Assembly: GCF_013112245.1 (NCBI RefSeq)
Contig: NZ_WVRN01000001.1
Coordinates: forward strand, 686,501-750,500
Source: Ruegeria sp. HKCCD4315
Lineage (GTDB): Bacteria > Pseudomonadota > Alphaproteobacteria > Rhodobacterales > Rhodobacteraceae
Direction: 5' to 3'
DNA: 64,000 nt
Below are positions 54,104 through 62,820 of this stretch, piece by piece. Position numbers and translations under genes: made by a program. The notes below the pieces were generated by a model. That model was not told the origin of the DNA. It searched no databases and saw only the letters and a program-made list of their open reading frames with translations. Position 1 is the stretch's first letter; each line of letters starts with the position of its first letter.

Positions 54104-57100
54104 ATAGAACGCACGATTTTCCGCTTTATCTGGAAGTACTCCAAACGCGACCAGCTGATCTTGCTGGCCGTGACAGCAACCTTGTTCCCGCTGCTGTACC
54201 TGACGCTGGAACTGCCAAAGCGCATTATCAACGACGCGATTGGTGCACCCAACCCGGAAGTGACCATCTTGGGCTATACGATGTCGCAGACGAATTTTCT
54301 GGTCATTCTGTGCTTTGCGTTTTTAGCGGCCGTGTTGGGGCATGGCCTGATGAAAATGCGCATCAACACCATGAAAGGTGTGCTGAGCGAGCGGATGCTG
54401 CGACGCTTTCGCTATCAGTTGATCAGCCGCGCATTGCGCTTTCCGCAACCCTATTTCGAGCGAGTCAGCCAGGGTGAGATGGTGTCGATGATCACCGCTG
54501 AAAGCGAGCCGATGGGCGGGTTGATGGGGGACGCGATCAGCCAGCCTGTTTTGCAGGCCGGTCAGATGATCACGATCCTGACCTTTCTGTTTTTGCAGAG
54601 TTTTTGGTTTGGTTTGGCCGCTGTGGCGTTGATCCCGGTGCAAGCGTGGCTGATCCCTAAGCTGCAACGCCAGATCAACCTGCTGAACAAAAAGCGTATT
54701 CAGGAAGTGCGGGTGCTTGCGGCCCAAATCGGTGAAAACGCTGCAGGGGCGTCGACGCTTCGCACAAATGGCGGCTGGCGGTATCGCCGTGCGATGATCT
54801 CCGACCAATTGGGGCGGTTGTTCGGCATCCGGTTCGAGATCTACCAGAAGAAGTTTTTTATGAAATTCATAAACAACTTCATCTCTCAACTGACGCCATT
54901 CATGTTCTACCTGATCGGTGGTCTGCTGGTGCTGCAAGGCTCGGTTTCGTTGGGAGCGCTGGTTGCAGCGCTTGCAGCCTACAAGGACCTGAGCTCACCT
55001 TGGAAAGAGCTTTTGACTTACTACAACCAGACGCAGGATATGTCTTTGCGTTGGGACGTGGTGATTGACCGCTTTGCGCCAGGTGGGATGCAGGACGAAG
55101 CCCTGTTTGAGGGCGAAGCTGACGCACGCCCTCATCTGAACGGCGACATAGTGCTGGATCATGTTTCGGTTCGGGACATGGACGGCAATCAGGTGTTGGA
55201 CGATCTGAACCTCAGCTTTCCCGGCGGGAAGACAGTCGGCATTTCGGCACCCAGCGAAGAAGACAGACGGGCGATTGCGGAACTGTTGACGCGTGAAATC
55301 TTGCCAACTGGCGGCAAGGTTCGGATTGGCGAGGTCAATCTGGCCGAATTGCATCAAGGCGTCGTAGCCGCACGTATCGGGTATGCCACCTCACGCCCCG
55401 TCATGTTTCAGGGCACACTGGGTGACAATGTGATGATGCCGATGCGGTTCCGTCCTTTGGCAAATAGTACAGATGATCCCGATTTCGCAGAAACCTTGCG
55501 GGCGGGGAACAGTTCCGATCCGTTCAAGGCGGATTGGCTTGATCCGTCTTTGGCCGGACTTCAGGACGCGGCAGCTCTGCGCGATTGGTGGTTGCAACTG
55601 ATCGACGGCATGGGCTCGGGCGCGGCCCTGTTTCAACGCGGTGCTGAACAAACCTTCAACGCAGCCGAGCATTGTGAACTGGCTCAGAAACTGGTCCAGC
55701 TGCGACCGACTGTGCGTCAGGCTGTTCAGGATGCGGGGCTTGAACAACAAGCGTTGATTTTTGATCGTAACCTGTACAACCCGGCCCTGCCTGTGGCCGA
55801 GAACCTGCTGTTTGCCACGCCCTGTGTGCCGGTGAACCACGCCTTACTGGTGGAACAGAAGGTCTTTCTGGGCCAATTGCGAGAGTTGGGCCTGGATGAA
55901 ACACTGATCGCATTGACCCGCGACGTGATCGAGATGTTGCGCCAGATCTTTGGCCTTGACGGAACGGATCACCCATTGTTCCGCAAGCTTGGGTTGGATG
56001 CACAGACTTATGAAGCCGCCGTGGATTTGGTGGAACACACGCGCAAGGAAGGCTCGGCGGGGCTGGATGATGAACAGCTGGCCAATATGCTGGCGGTACC
56101 GTTTGTAATTTCGGCCGAACAGATCGGGCCTGCGTTCACTGATGAACTGAAGAACCGTATCCTCGAACTGCGGCACAGCCACTCTGAGAAGCTGATGGAG
56201 CGTTTGAAGGATGTCTTTGTTCCTTTGGACCCCGAAGTTTACGCGCCGGGGCTGACAGTCATGGAAAATGCGCTGTTCGGAAAAGTCAGTCAGATTGGCG
56301 GTGCCCGTTCCGATGAGGCGCGTAAGCTGATTGTTGATGTGCTGGCCGAAAACGGTGCGCGGCCATTGGTGACGGAACTGATTTATGACGTGCCGGTGGC
56401 CTTGGGTGGTCAGAACCTGCCCGCAGTGTTTGCCGAGCCATTGGCGTTTACCCGGGCCACGATCAAAAAACCGGACATCCTGATCCTGGAAAGCGCTTTG
56501 GCCAGCTATGACATGAAAACGCAGGTGGCCGTCTACAAGAAACTCCGAGAGTTGCTGCCTGAAACAACTGTCATCTACCTGAACGATCAGTTCGAAAATC
56601 CCGATGTATTCGACATGTACGTGGAAATCCGGCAAGGTCGTGTGGTCTCGGACGGAGGACCGGTCGACGTGGAGGAAGACAGCGCAGCATCAGCAGACCT
56701 GGCGCGAAAATTGCGAGCCTTGGAACAGACCCCCTTGTTTTCGGGTCTGGACCGGCGGCAGTTGCGTCTGCTGGCCTTTGGTGCACGCTGGTTCGAAGCC
56801 GAGCCGGGGCAGGTGGTATTCCTGAAAGACGATCAACCAACCGATGGCGCCTATGTTGTGCTTGAAGGTGAGGCCGGTCTGTACCTGCCACAGGACCAAG
56901 GACCGGATCAGCTGATTACCACAGTAGGGCCGGGTGCTTTGGTCGGAGAGCTGGGATTGATCCGCAAAGAGCCGCGCGCGTTGAGCATGGTGGCAGAAAC
57001 TCAGCTTTCCTGCCTGCGCATCGGTGAAGAGGAATTCCTTGCCGTTGTCGAGAACGACGCTGCAACCGCCTTCAAGCTGCTTCAGGTGATCGCAGGCTAC

Positions 57101-57112
57101 GTCTCCAGTTAA
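54104..57112 (+). CDS. Degenerate ABC-exporter-like protein with C-terminal cNMP-binding domain
   Basis: 1002 residues if initiated at ATA 54104; 983 from TTG 54161. The N-terminal membrane domain resembles an ABC exporter (LPKRIINDAI...FRYQLISRALRFPQPYFERVSQGEMVSMI). The nucleotide-binding part has lost its catalytic motifs: GKTVGISAPSEEDRRAI in place of Walker A, LGGQNLPAVF for the signature, ILILESALASYD for Walker B, and YLNDQ for the H-loop. About 320 residues are inserted, with ENLLFA and ENALFG repeats. A cyclic-nucleotide-binding domain ends the protein (from about 56710). It is a membrane protein, probably a sensor or scaffold rather than a pump. Confidence 0.85.
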   Translation: MERTIFRFIWKYSKRDQLILLAVTATLFPLLYLTLELPKRIINDAIGAPNPEVTILGYTMSQTNFLVILCFAFLAAVLGHGLMKMRINTMKGVLSERMLRRFRYQLISRALRFPQPYFERVSQGEMVSMITAESEPMGGLMGDAISQPVLQAGQMITILTFLFLQSFWFGLAAVALIPVQAWLIPKLQRQINLLNKKRIQEVRVLAAQIGENAAGASTLRTNGGWRYRRAMISDQLGRLFGIRFEIYQKKFFMKFINNFISQLTPFMFYLIGGLLVLQGSVSLGALVAALAAYKDLSSPWKELLTYYNQTQDMSLRWDVVIDRFAPGGMQDEALFEGEADARPHLNGDIVLDHVSVRDMDGNQVLDDLNLSFPGGKTVGISAPSEEDRRAIAELLTREILPTGGKVRIGEVNLAELHQGVVAARIGYATSRPVMFQGTLGDNVMMPMRFRPLANSTDDPDFAETLRAGNSSDPFKADWLDPSLAGLQDAAALRDWWLQLIDGMGSGAALFQRGAEQTFNAAEHCELAQKLVQLRPTVRQAVQDAGLEQQALIFDRNLYNPALPVAENLLFATPCVPVNHALLVEQKVFLGQLRELGLDETLIALTRDVIEMLRQIFGLDGTDHPLFRKLGLDAQTYEAAVDLVEHTRKEGSAGLDDEQLANMLAVPFVISAEQIGPAFTDELKNRILELRHSHSEKLMERLKDVFVPLDPEVYAPGLTVMENALFGKVSQIGGARSDEARKLIVDVLAENGARPLVTELIYDVPVALGGQNLPAVFAEPLAFTRATIKKPDILILESALASYDMKTQVAVYKKLRELLPETTVIYLNDQFENPDVFDMYVEIRQGRVVSDGGPVDVEEDSAASADLARKLRALEQTPLFSGLDRRQLRLLAFGARWFEAEPGQVVFLKDDQPTDGAYVVLEGEAGLYLPQDQGPDQLITTVGPGALVGELGLIRKEPRALSMVAETQLSCLRIGEEEFLAVVENDAATAFKLLQVIAGYVSS

Positions 57113-57116
57113 GCGA

Positions 57117-57458
57117 TCAGCTGTCTTCTGCGCAGAACAGTTTGTAGAGCAGACCAATCACCTGTTCCGTGTTCCCATCCCGCAAGGAATAGTAGATCGC
57201 CTTGCCTTCCCGGCGGGTCGAAACAAGCCCTTCTTCGCGCAGGCGGGCCAACATCTGGCTGACAGCGGCCTGTCGCAACTCAAGCAAATTCTCAAGTTCA
57301 CCCACGGATTTTTCACCGTCACCAAGGTGGCACAAGATCATCAACCGCCCTTCATGGGCCAATGTTTTAAGGTACGCAGCCGCGCGGGCAGCATTGTCTT
57401 TCATATCCGGCAGAGTGTCTGTGCTGCGCGCCTGAGGATCGGTTTGTTTGAGTGCCAC
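57117..57458 (-). CDS. ArsR-family transcriptional regulator
   Basis: 113 residues from GTG 57458; an ATG at 57404 is an alternative. I rejected the longer frame because it would include the operator. The wHTH is complete: AYLKTLAHEGRLMILCHLG, LLELRQAAVSQMLARLREEGLVSTRREGKAIYYSL. No Cys pair of the ELCVCDL metal type is present in the recognition helix, so it is probably not an As/Cd sensor; it is closer to BigR/SoxR-like members. Convergent with the ABC-like gene, 4 bases between stops. Confidence 0.88.
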   Translation of the reverse strand: MALKQTDPQARSTDTLPDMKDNAARAAAYLKTLAHEGRLMILCHLGDGEKSVGELENLLELRQAAVSQMLARLREEGLVSTRREGKAIYYSLRDGNTEQVIGLLYKLFCAEDS

Positions 57459-57468
57459 GTTTTGACCG

Positions 57469-57492
57469 TTGTTCCGATTATTATCGGAACAA
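57469..57492. promoter_or_regulatory. Palindromic operator of the ArsR regulator
   Basis: TTGTTCCGAT (57469-57478) and ATCGGAACAA (57483-57492) form a perfect 10-bp inverted repeat around TATT, 11 bases before the GTG start of the ArsR gene. Its position fits autorepression. Confidence 0.6.
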
Positions 57493-57516
57493 TATGCCTC
57501 AAACACGCTGGTGTTG

Positions 57517-58749
57517 TCACCCCTCGGTTGCCGGTGCGCCGCCTTGAAAAGCGTTGCCATTGACGTAATCACAGGGCTCTTCCTGCATTTGCAGATGTAG
57601 GTCGCGGCCCTCATAAGGATGCGCGCGGGCCAGGGCTTCGTCGACATCGATACCTAGGCCCGGCGCTTTTGACGCGGTTACGAACCCGTCCTCGACCCGA
57701 ATAGACCCTTTGATCAGTTGGTCATGGAACGGTGTTTCGATGCTTTCCAGCAACAGCAAATTAGGGATCGACGCGGCCAGATGGACATTGGCGGCCCATT
57801 CCACCGGCCCTGCATAGAGATGCGGTGCCATCTGTGCGTTAAAGACCTCAGCCATTGCGGCAACTTTCTTCATCTCCCAGATCCCGCCCGCGCGTCCCAA
57901 CGCCGGTTGCAGGATTTCCGCGGCCCCGGCGCGCAAAACGGCGCCGAATTCGGCCTTGGTTGTCATGCGTTCGCCGGTGGCGACGGGGATACGGACATTG
58001 CGGGCGACGCGGGCCATGTCTTCGATCATGTCTGGCGGCGTGGGTTCTTCGAACCAAAGCGGTTGATAAGGCTCCAACGCTTGCCCCAGCCGGATGGCCC
58101 CGGCGGTATTGAATTGACCATGTGTGCCGAACAGCAAATCGGCCTTGTCGCCCACCGCTTCGCGGATTGCCTTGCAGAAGGCAACTGACATGGAAATGTC
58201 GCTCATGGCGGGCATGTGGCCGCCCCGGATCGTGTAGGGGCCTGCGGGGTCGAATTTGACGGCAGTATAACCACGCCGCACCATTTCAGCCGCCGTTTCG
58301 CCAGCTTGCTCAGCAGATGTCCAGAAATCAGTCAGATTATGCTGGGGCAGGGGGTAAAGATACGTATAGGCCCTGATCTGGTTGTTCATCTTTCCGCCCA
58401 GCAAAGCATATACCGGGCGGTCGCGATCCTTGCCCAGAATGTCCCAGCAGGCGATCTCCAACCCTGAAAACGCGCCCATCACGGTCAGGTCCGGTCGCTG
58501 GGTGAAGCCGCTGGAATAGGCGCGGCGGAACATCAGTTCGATGTTTTCTGGGTTTTCACCCTGCATGTGCCGCTCGAACACGTCCTGAATGACATGGCGC
58601 ATCGCCTCTGGTCCGACAGAGGAGGCATAGCATTCGCCCCAGCCGGTGATACCGGTGTCTGTCGTCACCTTGACCAGTATCCAATAGCGCCCACCCCAGC
58701 CCGGCGCAGGCGGGGCGGTTACGATAATGTCGAGATCCTGCAGTTTCAT
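57517..58749 (-). CDS. Mandelate racemase/muconate lactonizing (enolase superfamily) protein
   Basis: 410 residues. N-terminal capping domain (ILVKVTTDTGITGWGECYASS), barrel with GYTAVKFDPAGP, the metal-ligand blocks LFGTHGQFN, WFEEPTPPD and ATGERMTTK, and the catalytic-side APHLYAGPVEWAANVHLAASIPN. It matches galactonate-dehydratase-type sugar acid dehydratases, but the exact acid cannot be read from sequence. Cytosolic. It is followed upstream by a Zn-alcohol dehydrogenase gene reading the same way, so a short sugar-acid operon is plausible. Confidence 0.9.
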   Translation of the reverse strand: MKLQDLDIIVTAPPAPGWGGRYWILVKVTTDTGITGWGECYASSVGPEAMRHVIQDVFERHMQGENPENIELMFRRAYSSGFTQRPDLTVMGAFSGLEIACWDILGKDRDRPVYALLGGKMNNQIRAYTYLYPLPQHNLTDFWTSAEQAGETAAEMVRRGYTAVKFDPAGPYTIRGGHMPAMSDISMSVAFCKAIREAVGDKADLLFGTHGQFNTAGAIRLGQALEPYQPLWFEEPTPPDMIEDMARVARNVRIPVATGERMTTKAEFGAVLRAGAAEILQPALGRAGGIWEMKKVAAMAEVFNAQMAPHLYAGPVEWAANVHLAASIPNLLLLESIETPFHDQLIKGSIRVEDGFVTASKAPGLGIDVDEALARAHPYEGRDLHLQMQEEPCDYVNGNAFQGGAPATEG

Positions 58750-58768
58750 CCCAAATCCTTTCGGTGGG

Positions 58769-59863
58769 TCAGGTCCTGTTGAACAGGATCACGTTGCGCT
58801 TGGCCGATCCGGTTTTGGTGTCAGCAATAGCCTCGTTGATCTGATCAAGGGACCAGCGGCCCGAGATCAACTCATCCAGCTTCAGCCGCCCTTGTTGATA
58901 AAGGTCCACCATCCACGGAATGTCCCGCTGAATCACCACATCTCCCATCTTCGACCCAACAACGCCCTGGCCCAGGGCTGCCAGAACAACGGGCTCATAA
59001 CTGGCCATGTCACCCGAATGCGGCATCCCGATCATGATCGCCTTGCCGCCAAGGCCAAGATAGCGCGGCGCCTGATCATAAGCAGGGATCGCGCCAACCG
59101 TGATCAGAACCGCATCCGCACCACGCCCGCCTAACGCCTTGTAAGCGGCTTTCCAGGGCTGGTCCAAACTGGCCAACACGCCGTGGGTTGCGCCGAATTC
59201 CTTGGCGATCTCAAGCTTTTCTTCGGTCATATCCACGGCCACGATCCGCCGCGCGCCTGCAATCCGCGCGCCTTGAACGGCGTTCAGGCCAACGCCGCCC
59301 GCACCAATGACCACAACGTCTTGACCAGGCCGTAGACCAGCGGCATTGACCGCAGCACCGACTCCGGTGATCACGCCGCATGAAAGCAGGCTGGCCAGAT
59401 CCTTGGGCAGGGTTTCTGGAATTTTGACGATCTGGCGGTGGCTCACCACAACTTTTTCAGCAAAGGCTCCGCACGCCATGGCCTGTTCGAGTGGACCTCC
59501 ATCACCGGTCTTCAACGGACCTTTGACCGTATCGTATGGTGTTTCGCAGATTGTTGGTTTTCCGCCCGCACAGCTGGGGCACGTTCCACAGGCACGGATC
59601 AGTGTTACAACCACAGGGTCGCCAACTTTGAACCCCCCTGCAGCATCGCCAACAGCGCTGATCACGCCTGCGGCCTCGTGACCGTATACTGCGGGCAGGA
59701 ATCCGCCCCACGCGCCTTCGGCGTAGGATATATCCGAATGGCAGATGGCCACGGCGTCCAGTGTTACCTCGACCTCGCCCGTGCCGGGGGCTGCGAGTTG
59801 AACCTCTTCGATCACCAAAGGTTCGCCAAATGCCCGGCAGACTGCGGCTTTGATTGTTTGCAT
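58769..59863 (-). CDS. Zn-dependent alcohol dehydrogenase
   Basis: 364 residues from ATG 59863 (GGGAGAGAG upstream). The catalytic zinc site shows as ICHSDIS and GHEAAG; the structural zinc loop is CGTCPSCAGGKPTIC. The NAD domain has GAGGVGLNAVQGARIAGARRIVAVD. It resembles glutathione-independent medium-chain dehydrogenases of the class III/aryl type. It lies 19 bases upstream of the dehydratase gene and likely shares its transcript. Confidence 0.93.
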   Translation of the reverse strand: MQTIKAAVCRAFGEPLVIEEVQLAAPGTGEVEVTLDAVAICHSDISYAEGAWGGFLPAVYGHEAAGVISAVGDAAGGFKVGDPVVVTLIRACGTCPSCAGGKPTICETPYDTVKGPLKTGDGGPLEQAMACGAFAEKVVVSHRQIVKIPETLPKDLASLLSCGVITGVGAAVNAAGLRPGQDVVVIGAGGVGLNAVQGARIAGARRIVAVDMTEEKLEIAKEFGATHGVLASLDQPWKAAYKALGGRGADAVLITVGAIPAYDQAPRYLGLGGKAIMIGMPHSGDMASYEPVVLAALGQGVVGSKMGDVVIQRDIPWMVDLYQQGRLKLDELISGRWSLDQINEAIADTKTGSAKRNVILFNRT

Positions 59864-59945
59864 GTTTTCTCTCTCTCCCGTTGCGTTCACGGTGGCCCGG
59901 GAAACGGCAACTCGCAAGGCAGAAACCGCCATTTGCATGTCGTTG

Positions 59946-61145
59946 TTACGCCACGACAGGGCTGGATCTGCGGAACAAAAGGAAGCCCGCCAGCATGAGC
60001 GCAAGTGCCAGCAGGAAGGGAGCGCCGGGCAGGTAGAGCGGCGTGTCGGGCCGAATGAACTGCGCAAAAATCGATGTCATCAGCAAAGGTGAGATCACCA
60101 TCGACAACGCGTGTAGTGCGGTCAGAACGCCTTGCAATTCGCCTTGCTGCGAATCTGGCGTGGCCTTGGACATCATGGCCTGAAGAGCAGGTGTGATGAC
60201 CGCCCCGATGGCCGTTATTGGAATGAGAAGCAGCGCGATGAGGCCGTTGGTGAGGAAGGCCAGAAATGCGAAGCTGATGATCTCAAAACCCATTCCATAG
60301 ATGATTGTACCCCTCTCGCCCAGAAACCGGATAGCAGGTCGGATCAAACCACCCTGCACAATGGCCATGCCTATACCGTAGACACCCAGGGATAGGCCAA
60401 TCATCTGTGGGGACCATCCGAATCGCTCGGTCGTGAAATAAGACCAGATAGCGGGGTAGACGTAGATGGACACTGAATACAGGAAATACACCCAAAGCAG
60501 CGGCCGGATACCGGGCAAAGATGCGATGGCGTTCAGCGAATTGAGAGGATTTGCGCGTTTCAGGCTAAAGGCGCGGCGGTTCTTGTCGGTCACGGTCTCG
60601 GGCATCACGAAATAGCCGATGCAAAAGGTCAGTGCGGCCAACCCGGCGGCAGCCCAGAACGGTGCGCGCGTGCCATATTCACTGAGCAATCCACCGATGA
60701 CAGGACCAAGGACGAAGCCCATGCCAAAGGCGGCGCCCAGCAGGCCAAAGTTTGCAACCTTATCCTTGGGCTCGGACACATCCGCCATAAACGCCGCAGC
60801 GGTGGCGTGGGTGGCTGCGGTTATGCCGCCGACGATCCGGCCGATCAGCAACAACCAAATGCTGCCCGCAACAGCCATGACAACATAATCCAGCGCCATT
60901 ACAAATAGGGACACCAACAGGACGGTTCTGCGTCCGTACGCGTCTGACAGGTTTCCAAGTATGGGCCCAAAGATAAACTGCATCGCGGCGAAGGCGGTGC
61001 TTAGGACACCGCCCCAGATCGCTGCATTGGCAAGCGAGCCGCCCTGAACCTCGACGATCAGCTCCGGCATGATCGGCATCACCAGACCGATGCCCATGGC
61101 GTCGATCATGACGATGCAGAGGATAAAGAAAAACGGCAGACGCAT
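59946..61145 (-). CDS. MFS transporter, TetA-like (TCR/Tet family)
   Basis: 399 residues from ATG 61145; an upstream TTG at 61157 is possible. Twelve helices are likely. The family A-motif between helices 2 and 3 reads GNLSDAYGRRTVLL, and IGRIVGGITAATHATAAAFMADVSEPKDKVANFGLLGAAFGMGFVLGPVIGG is the Tet-type helix 4-5 region. It is a drug/proton antiporter by family; resistance is not implied. It is 82 bases upstream of the alcohol dehydrogenase gene. Confidence 0.9.
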   Translation of the reverse strand: MRLPFFFILCIVMIDAMGIGLVMPIMPELIVEVQGGSLANAAIWGGVLSTAFAAMQFIFGPILGNLSDAYGRRTVLLVSLFVMALDYVVMAVAGSIWLLLIGRIVGGITAATHATAAAFMADVSEPKDKVANFGLLGAAFGMGFVLGPVIGGLLSEYGTRAPFWAAAGLAALTFCIGYFVMPETVTDKNRRAFSLKRANPLNSLNAIASLPGIRPLLWVYFLYSVSIYVYPAIWSYFTTERFGWSPQMIGLSLGVYGIGMAIVQGGLIRPAIRFLGERGTIIYGMGFEIISFAFLAFLTNGLIALLLIPITAIGAVITPALQAMMSKATPDSQQGELQGVLTALHALSMVISPLLMTSIFAQFIRPDTPLYLPGAPFLLALALMLAGFLLFRRSSPVVA

Positions 61146-61241
61146 AGGACCCGGCAAGTGATCAGTTCAACGCACCCTAAGCACAGATGGTAACCGAGAA
61201 AAGCGAGAGTTGATTGCGGGTCGAACTGCCGTTGCGACAGG

Positions 61242-61958
61242 TCAGGGCAGTTTGTCTGCCAGTTCTGACAGGATTTGCGCAAGCTCGCGCGGATGCGAGA
61301 AGAACGGGGAATGCGAACTGTCGATGGTGCGGCGCATATCTTCGGGGATAAGGGCGCTCATCTCGGCCTGGTATTCGGTTGGTACCGTGTGATCGTCCGT
61401 GGTGCGGATATACGCCTTGGGCACATTGTCGAAATTCGCACCCGTTGGAAGGGGCGTTTCTTGTGGTCGAATGGCCTGGGGGCACAGGCGCGCGTAGGCA
61501 TAAGGCAGGATGTTGTCGGGGCATTCATGGTAGAATAGCTGGGGAATAGCCTCGGCAGACACAGTGTATGACAGCCCAACCGGGGATTTCTCAACCGCGT
61601 GTGCAATAGTCTGCCTTGGGCCAAGCCTGCGCATCTCGGCCATGGAAAGACCGTCTTTGGGCACATAGGCGCACAGATAGATCAGCGCGCGCATTGCATC
61701 AGGTTGCGCCTCGGCGGCGGCGCTGATCGGGTAGCCGCCCCAAGAATGGCCAACGATGATTGTATCTGATGTGCTGGCATGCAGCACGGCGTCGCGGCAA
61801 CTGTCCAGCGTGACCTCGGCTACGGGCGTGGGGTCAGCACCATGGCTGGGCATGTCGATTGCTTTGGCAGAATGCCCCAGAGCTTCAAGCGCGGGGATCA
61901 GGTCGCGCCAGCACCATGCGCCGTGGCAAGAGCCGTGGACCAACAGGAAAGACGCCAT
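61242..61958 (-). CDS. Alpha/beta hydrolase, plant methylesterase-like
   Basis: 238 residues. VHGSCHGAWCWRDLIPALEALGHSAKAIDMPSHG opens the fold, with the nucleophile in IIVGHSWGGYP, the Asp in TTDDHTVP and the His in SSHSPFFSHP. The look is that of methyl-salicylate-esterase-type hydrolases. The substrate is unknown. It starts 12 bases after the end of the PcaD-like gene on the same strand. Confidence 0.88.
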   Translation of the reverse strand: MASFLLVHGSCHGAWCWRDLIPALEALGHSAKAIDMPSHGADPTPVAEVTLDSCRDAVLHASTSDTIIVGHSWGGYPISAAAEAQPDAMRALIYLCAYVPKDGLSMAEMRRLGPRQTIAHAVEKSPVGLSYTVSAEAIPQLFYHECPDNILPYAYARLCPQAIRPQETPLPTGANFDNVPKAYIRTTDDHTVPTEYQAEMSALIPEDMRRTIDSSHSPFFSHPRELAQILSELADKLP

Positions 61959-61970
61959 TGCCGTTCTCCT

Positions 61971-62759
61971 TCAGATATGTCCGATTTCGTTCAGAAAACC
62001 AGTCAGGATTTCTGCATATTCCGCTGGTTTTTCAACGCAGGGCAAATGCCCGGCCCGGCGCATCAGCTGGAACCGGGACCCCGGGATCAGATCGACGGTC
62101 TCTCGCACTAGATCGGGGGGTGTTGATCCGTCTTCGCTGCCTGCAATGCCCAAGGTCGGGAGGCGCAGCCCACTCGTTGGGGTATAGAAATCGGTGCCTA
62201 CAATGGCCGAGCAGCAGCCCAGATACCCTTCAGCCGGCTGGCCCACCATCATGTCGCGCCAAGGCAGGTGGTTTTGTGCGGCGCGGAAATCACGCGAAAA
62301 CCAACGCTCCATCGTTGCGTCGGCCAATGCTTCGATCCCGCCTTTGCGCACGGCCTCAATCCGATCCTGCCAGACCGAAGGAGTGGCGATTTTGGCCGCC
62401 GTGTTCGAAAGAACCAGACCACGGATCTGGTCCATGCGTTTCACGGCAAGACCCTGAGCAATCATCCCACCGATGGACAGGCCCACGAAAACACAGTCGC
62501 GGACTTGCAGGTTATCCAACAACGCCTCTGCATCGCGTATCAATGCGCCCATCGAATACGGCGCGGGCGGCACCGATGATTGCCCGTGACCACGTTTGTC
62601 GTATCGGATGATGCGCAGCCCTTGTGGCAAAAGCGGCAACACCGCGTCCCACAAGTGCAGGTTGGTACCCAAAGAATTGGCAAAGACCAAGGGCGCACCG
62701 TCTGTTGGGCCGTCGATGCGGTAATTCAGTTTCACGTCGCCCAGATCAACGATCTTCAT
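61971..62759 (-). CDS. pcaD: 3-Oxoadipate enol-lactonase-like hydrolase
   Basis: 262 residues from ATG 62759. The order MKIVDLGDVKLNYRIDG, LRIIRYDKRGHGQSS, the nucleophile elbow GLSIGGMIAQG, GTDFYTPT...LGIAGSEDGSTPP with the acid, and RAGHLPCVEKP with the His matches PcaD. It would hydrolyse 3-oxoadipate enol-lactone in the protocatechuate/catechol beta-ketoadipate path. No other pca genes are in the window, so the assignment is family-level. Length agrees with PcaD. Confidence 0.82.
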   Translation of the reverse strand: MKIVDLGDVKLNYRIDGPTDGAPLVFANSLGTNLHLWDAVLPLLPQGLRIIRYDKRGHGQSSVPPAPYSMGALIRDAEALLDNLQVRDCVFVGLSIGGMIAQGLAVKRMDQIRGLVLSNTAAKIATPSVWQDRIEAVRKGGIEALADATMERWFSRDFRAAQNHLPWRDMMVGQPAEGYLGCCSAIVGTDFYTPTSGLRLPTLGIAGSEDGSTPPDLVRETVDLIPGSRFQLMRRAGHLPCVEKPAEYAEILTGFLNEIGHI

Positions 62760-62820
62760 GACTGGCTTCCTTGTCGCCATGACCTTTTGGGGTGCAACAT
62801 GCACATCTAGTGCAGCCCTG

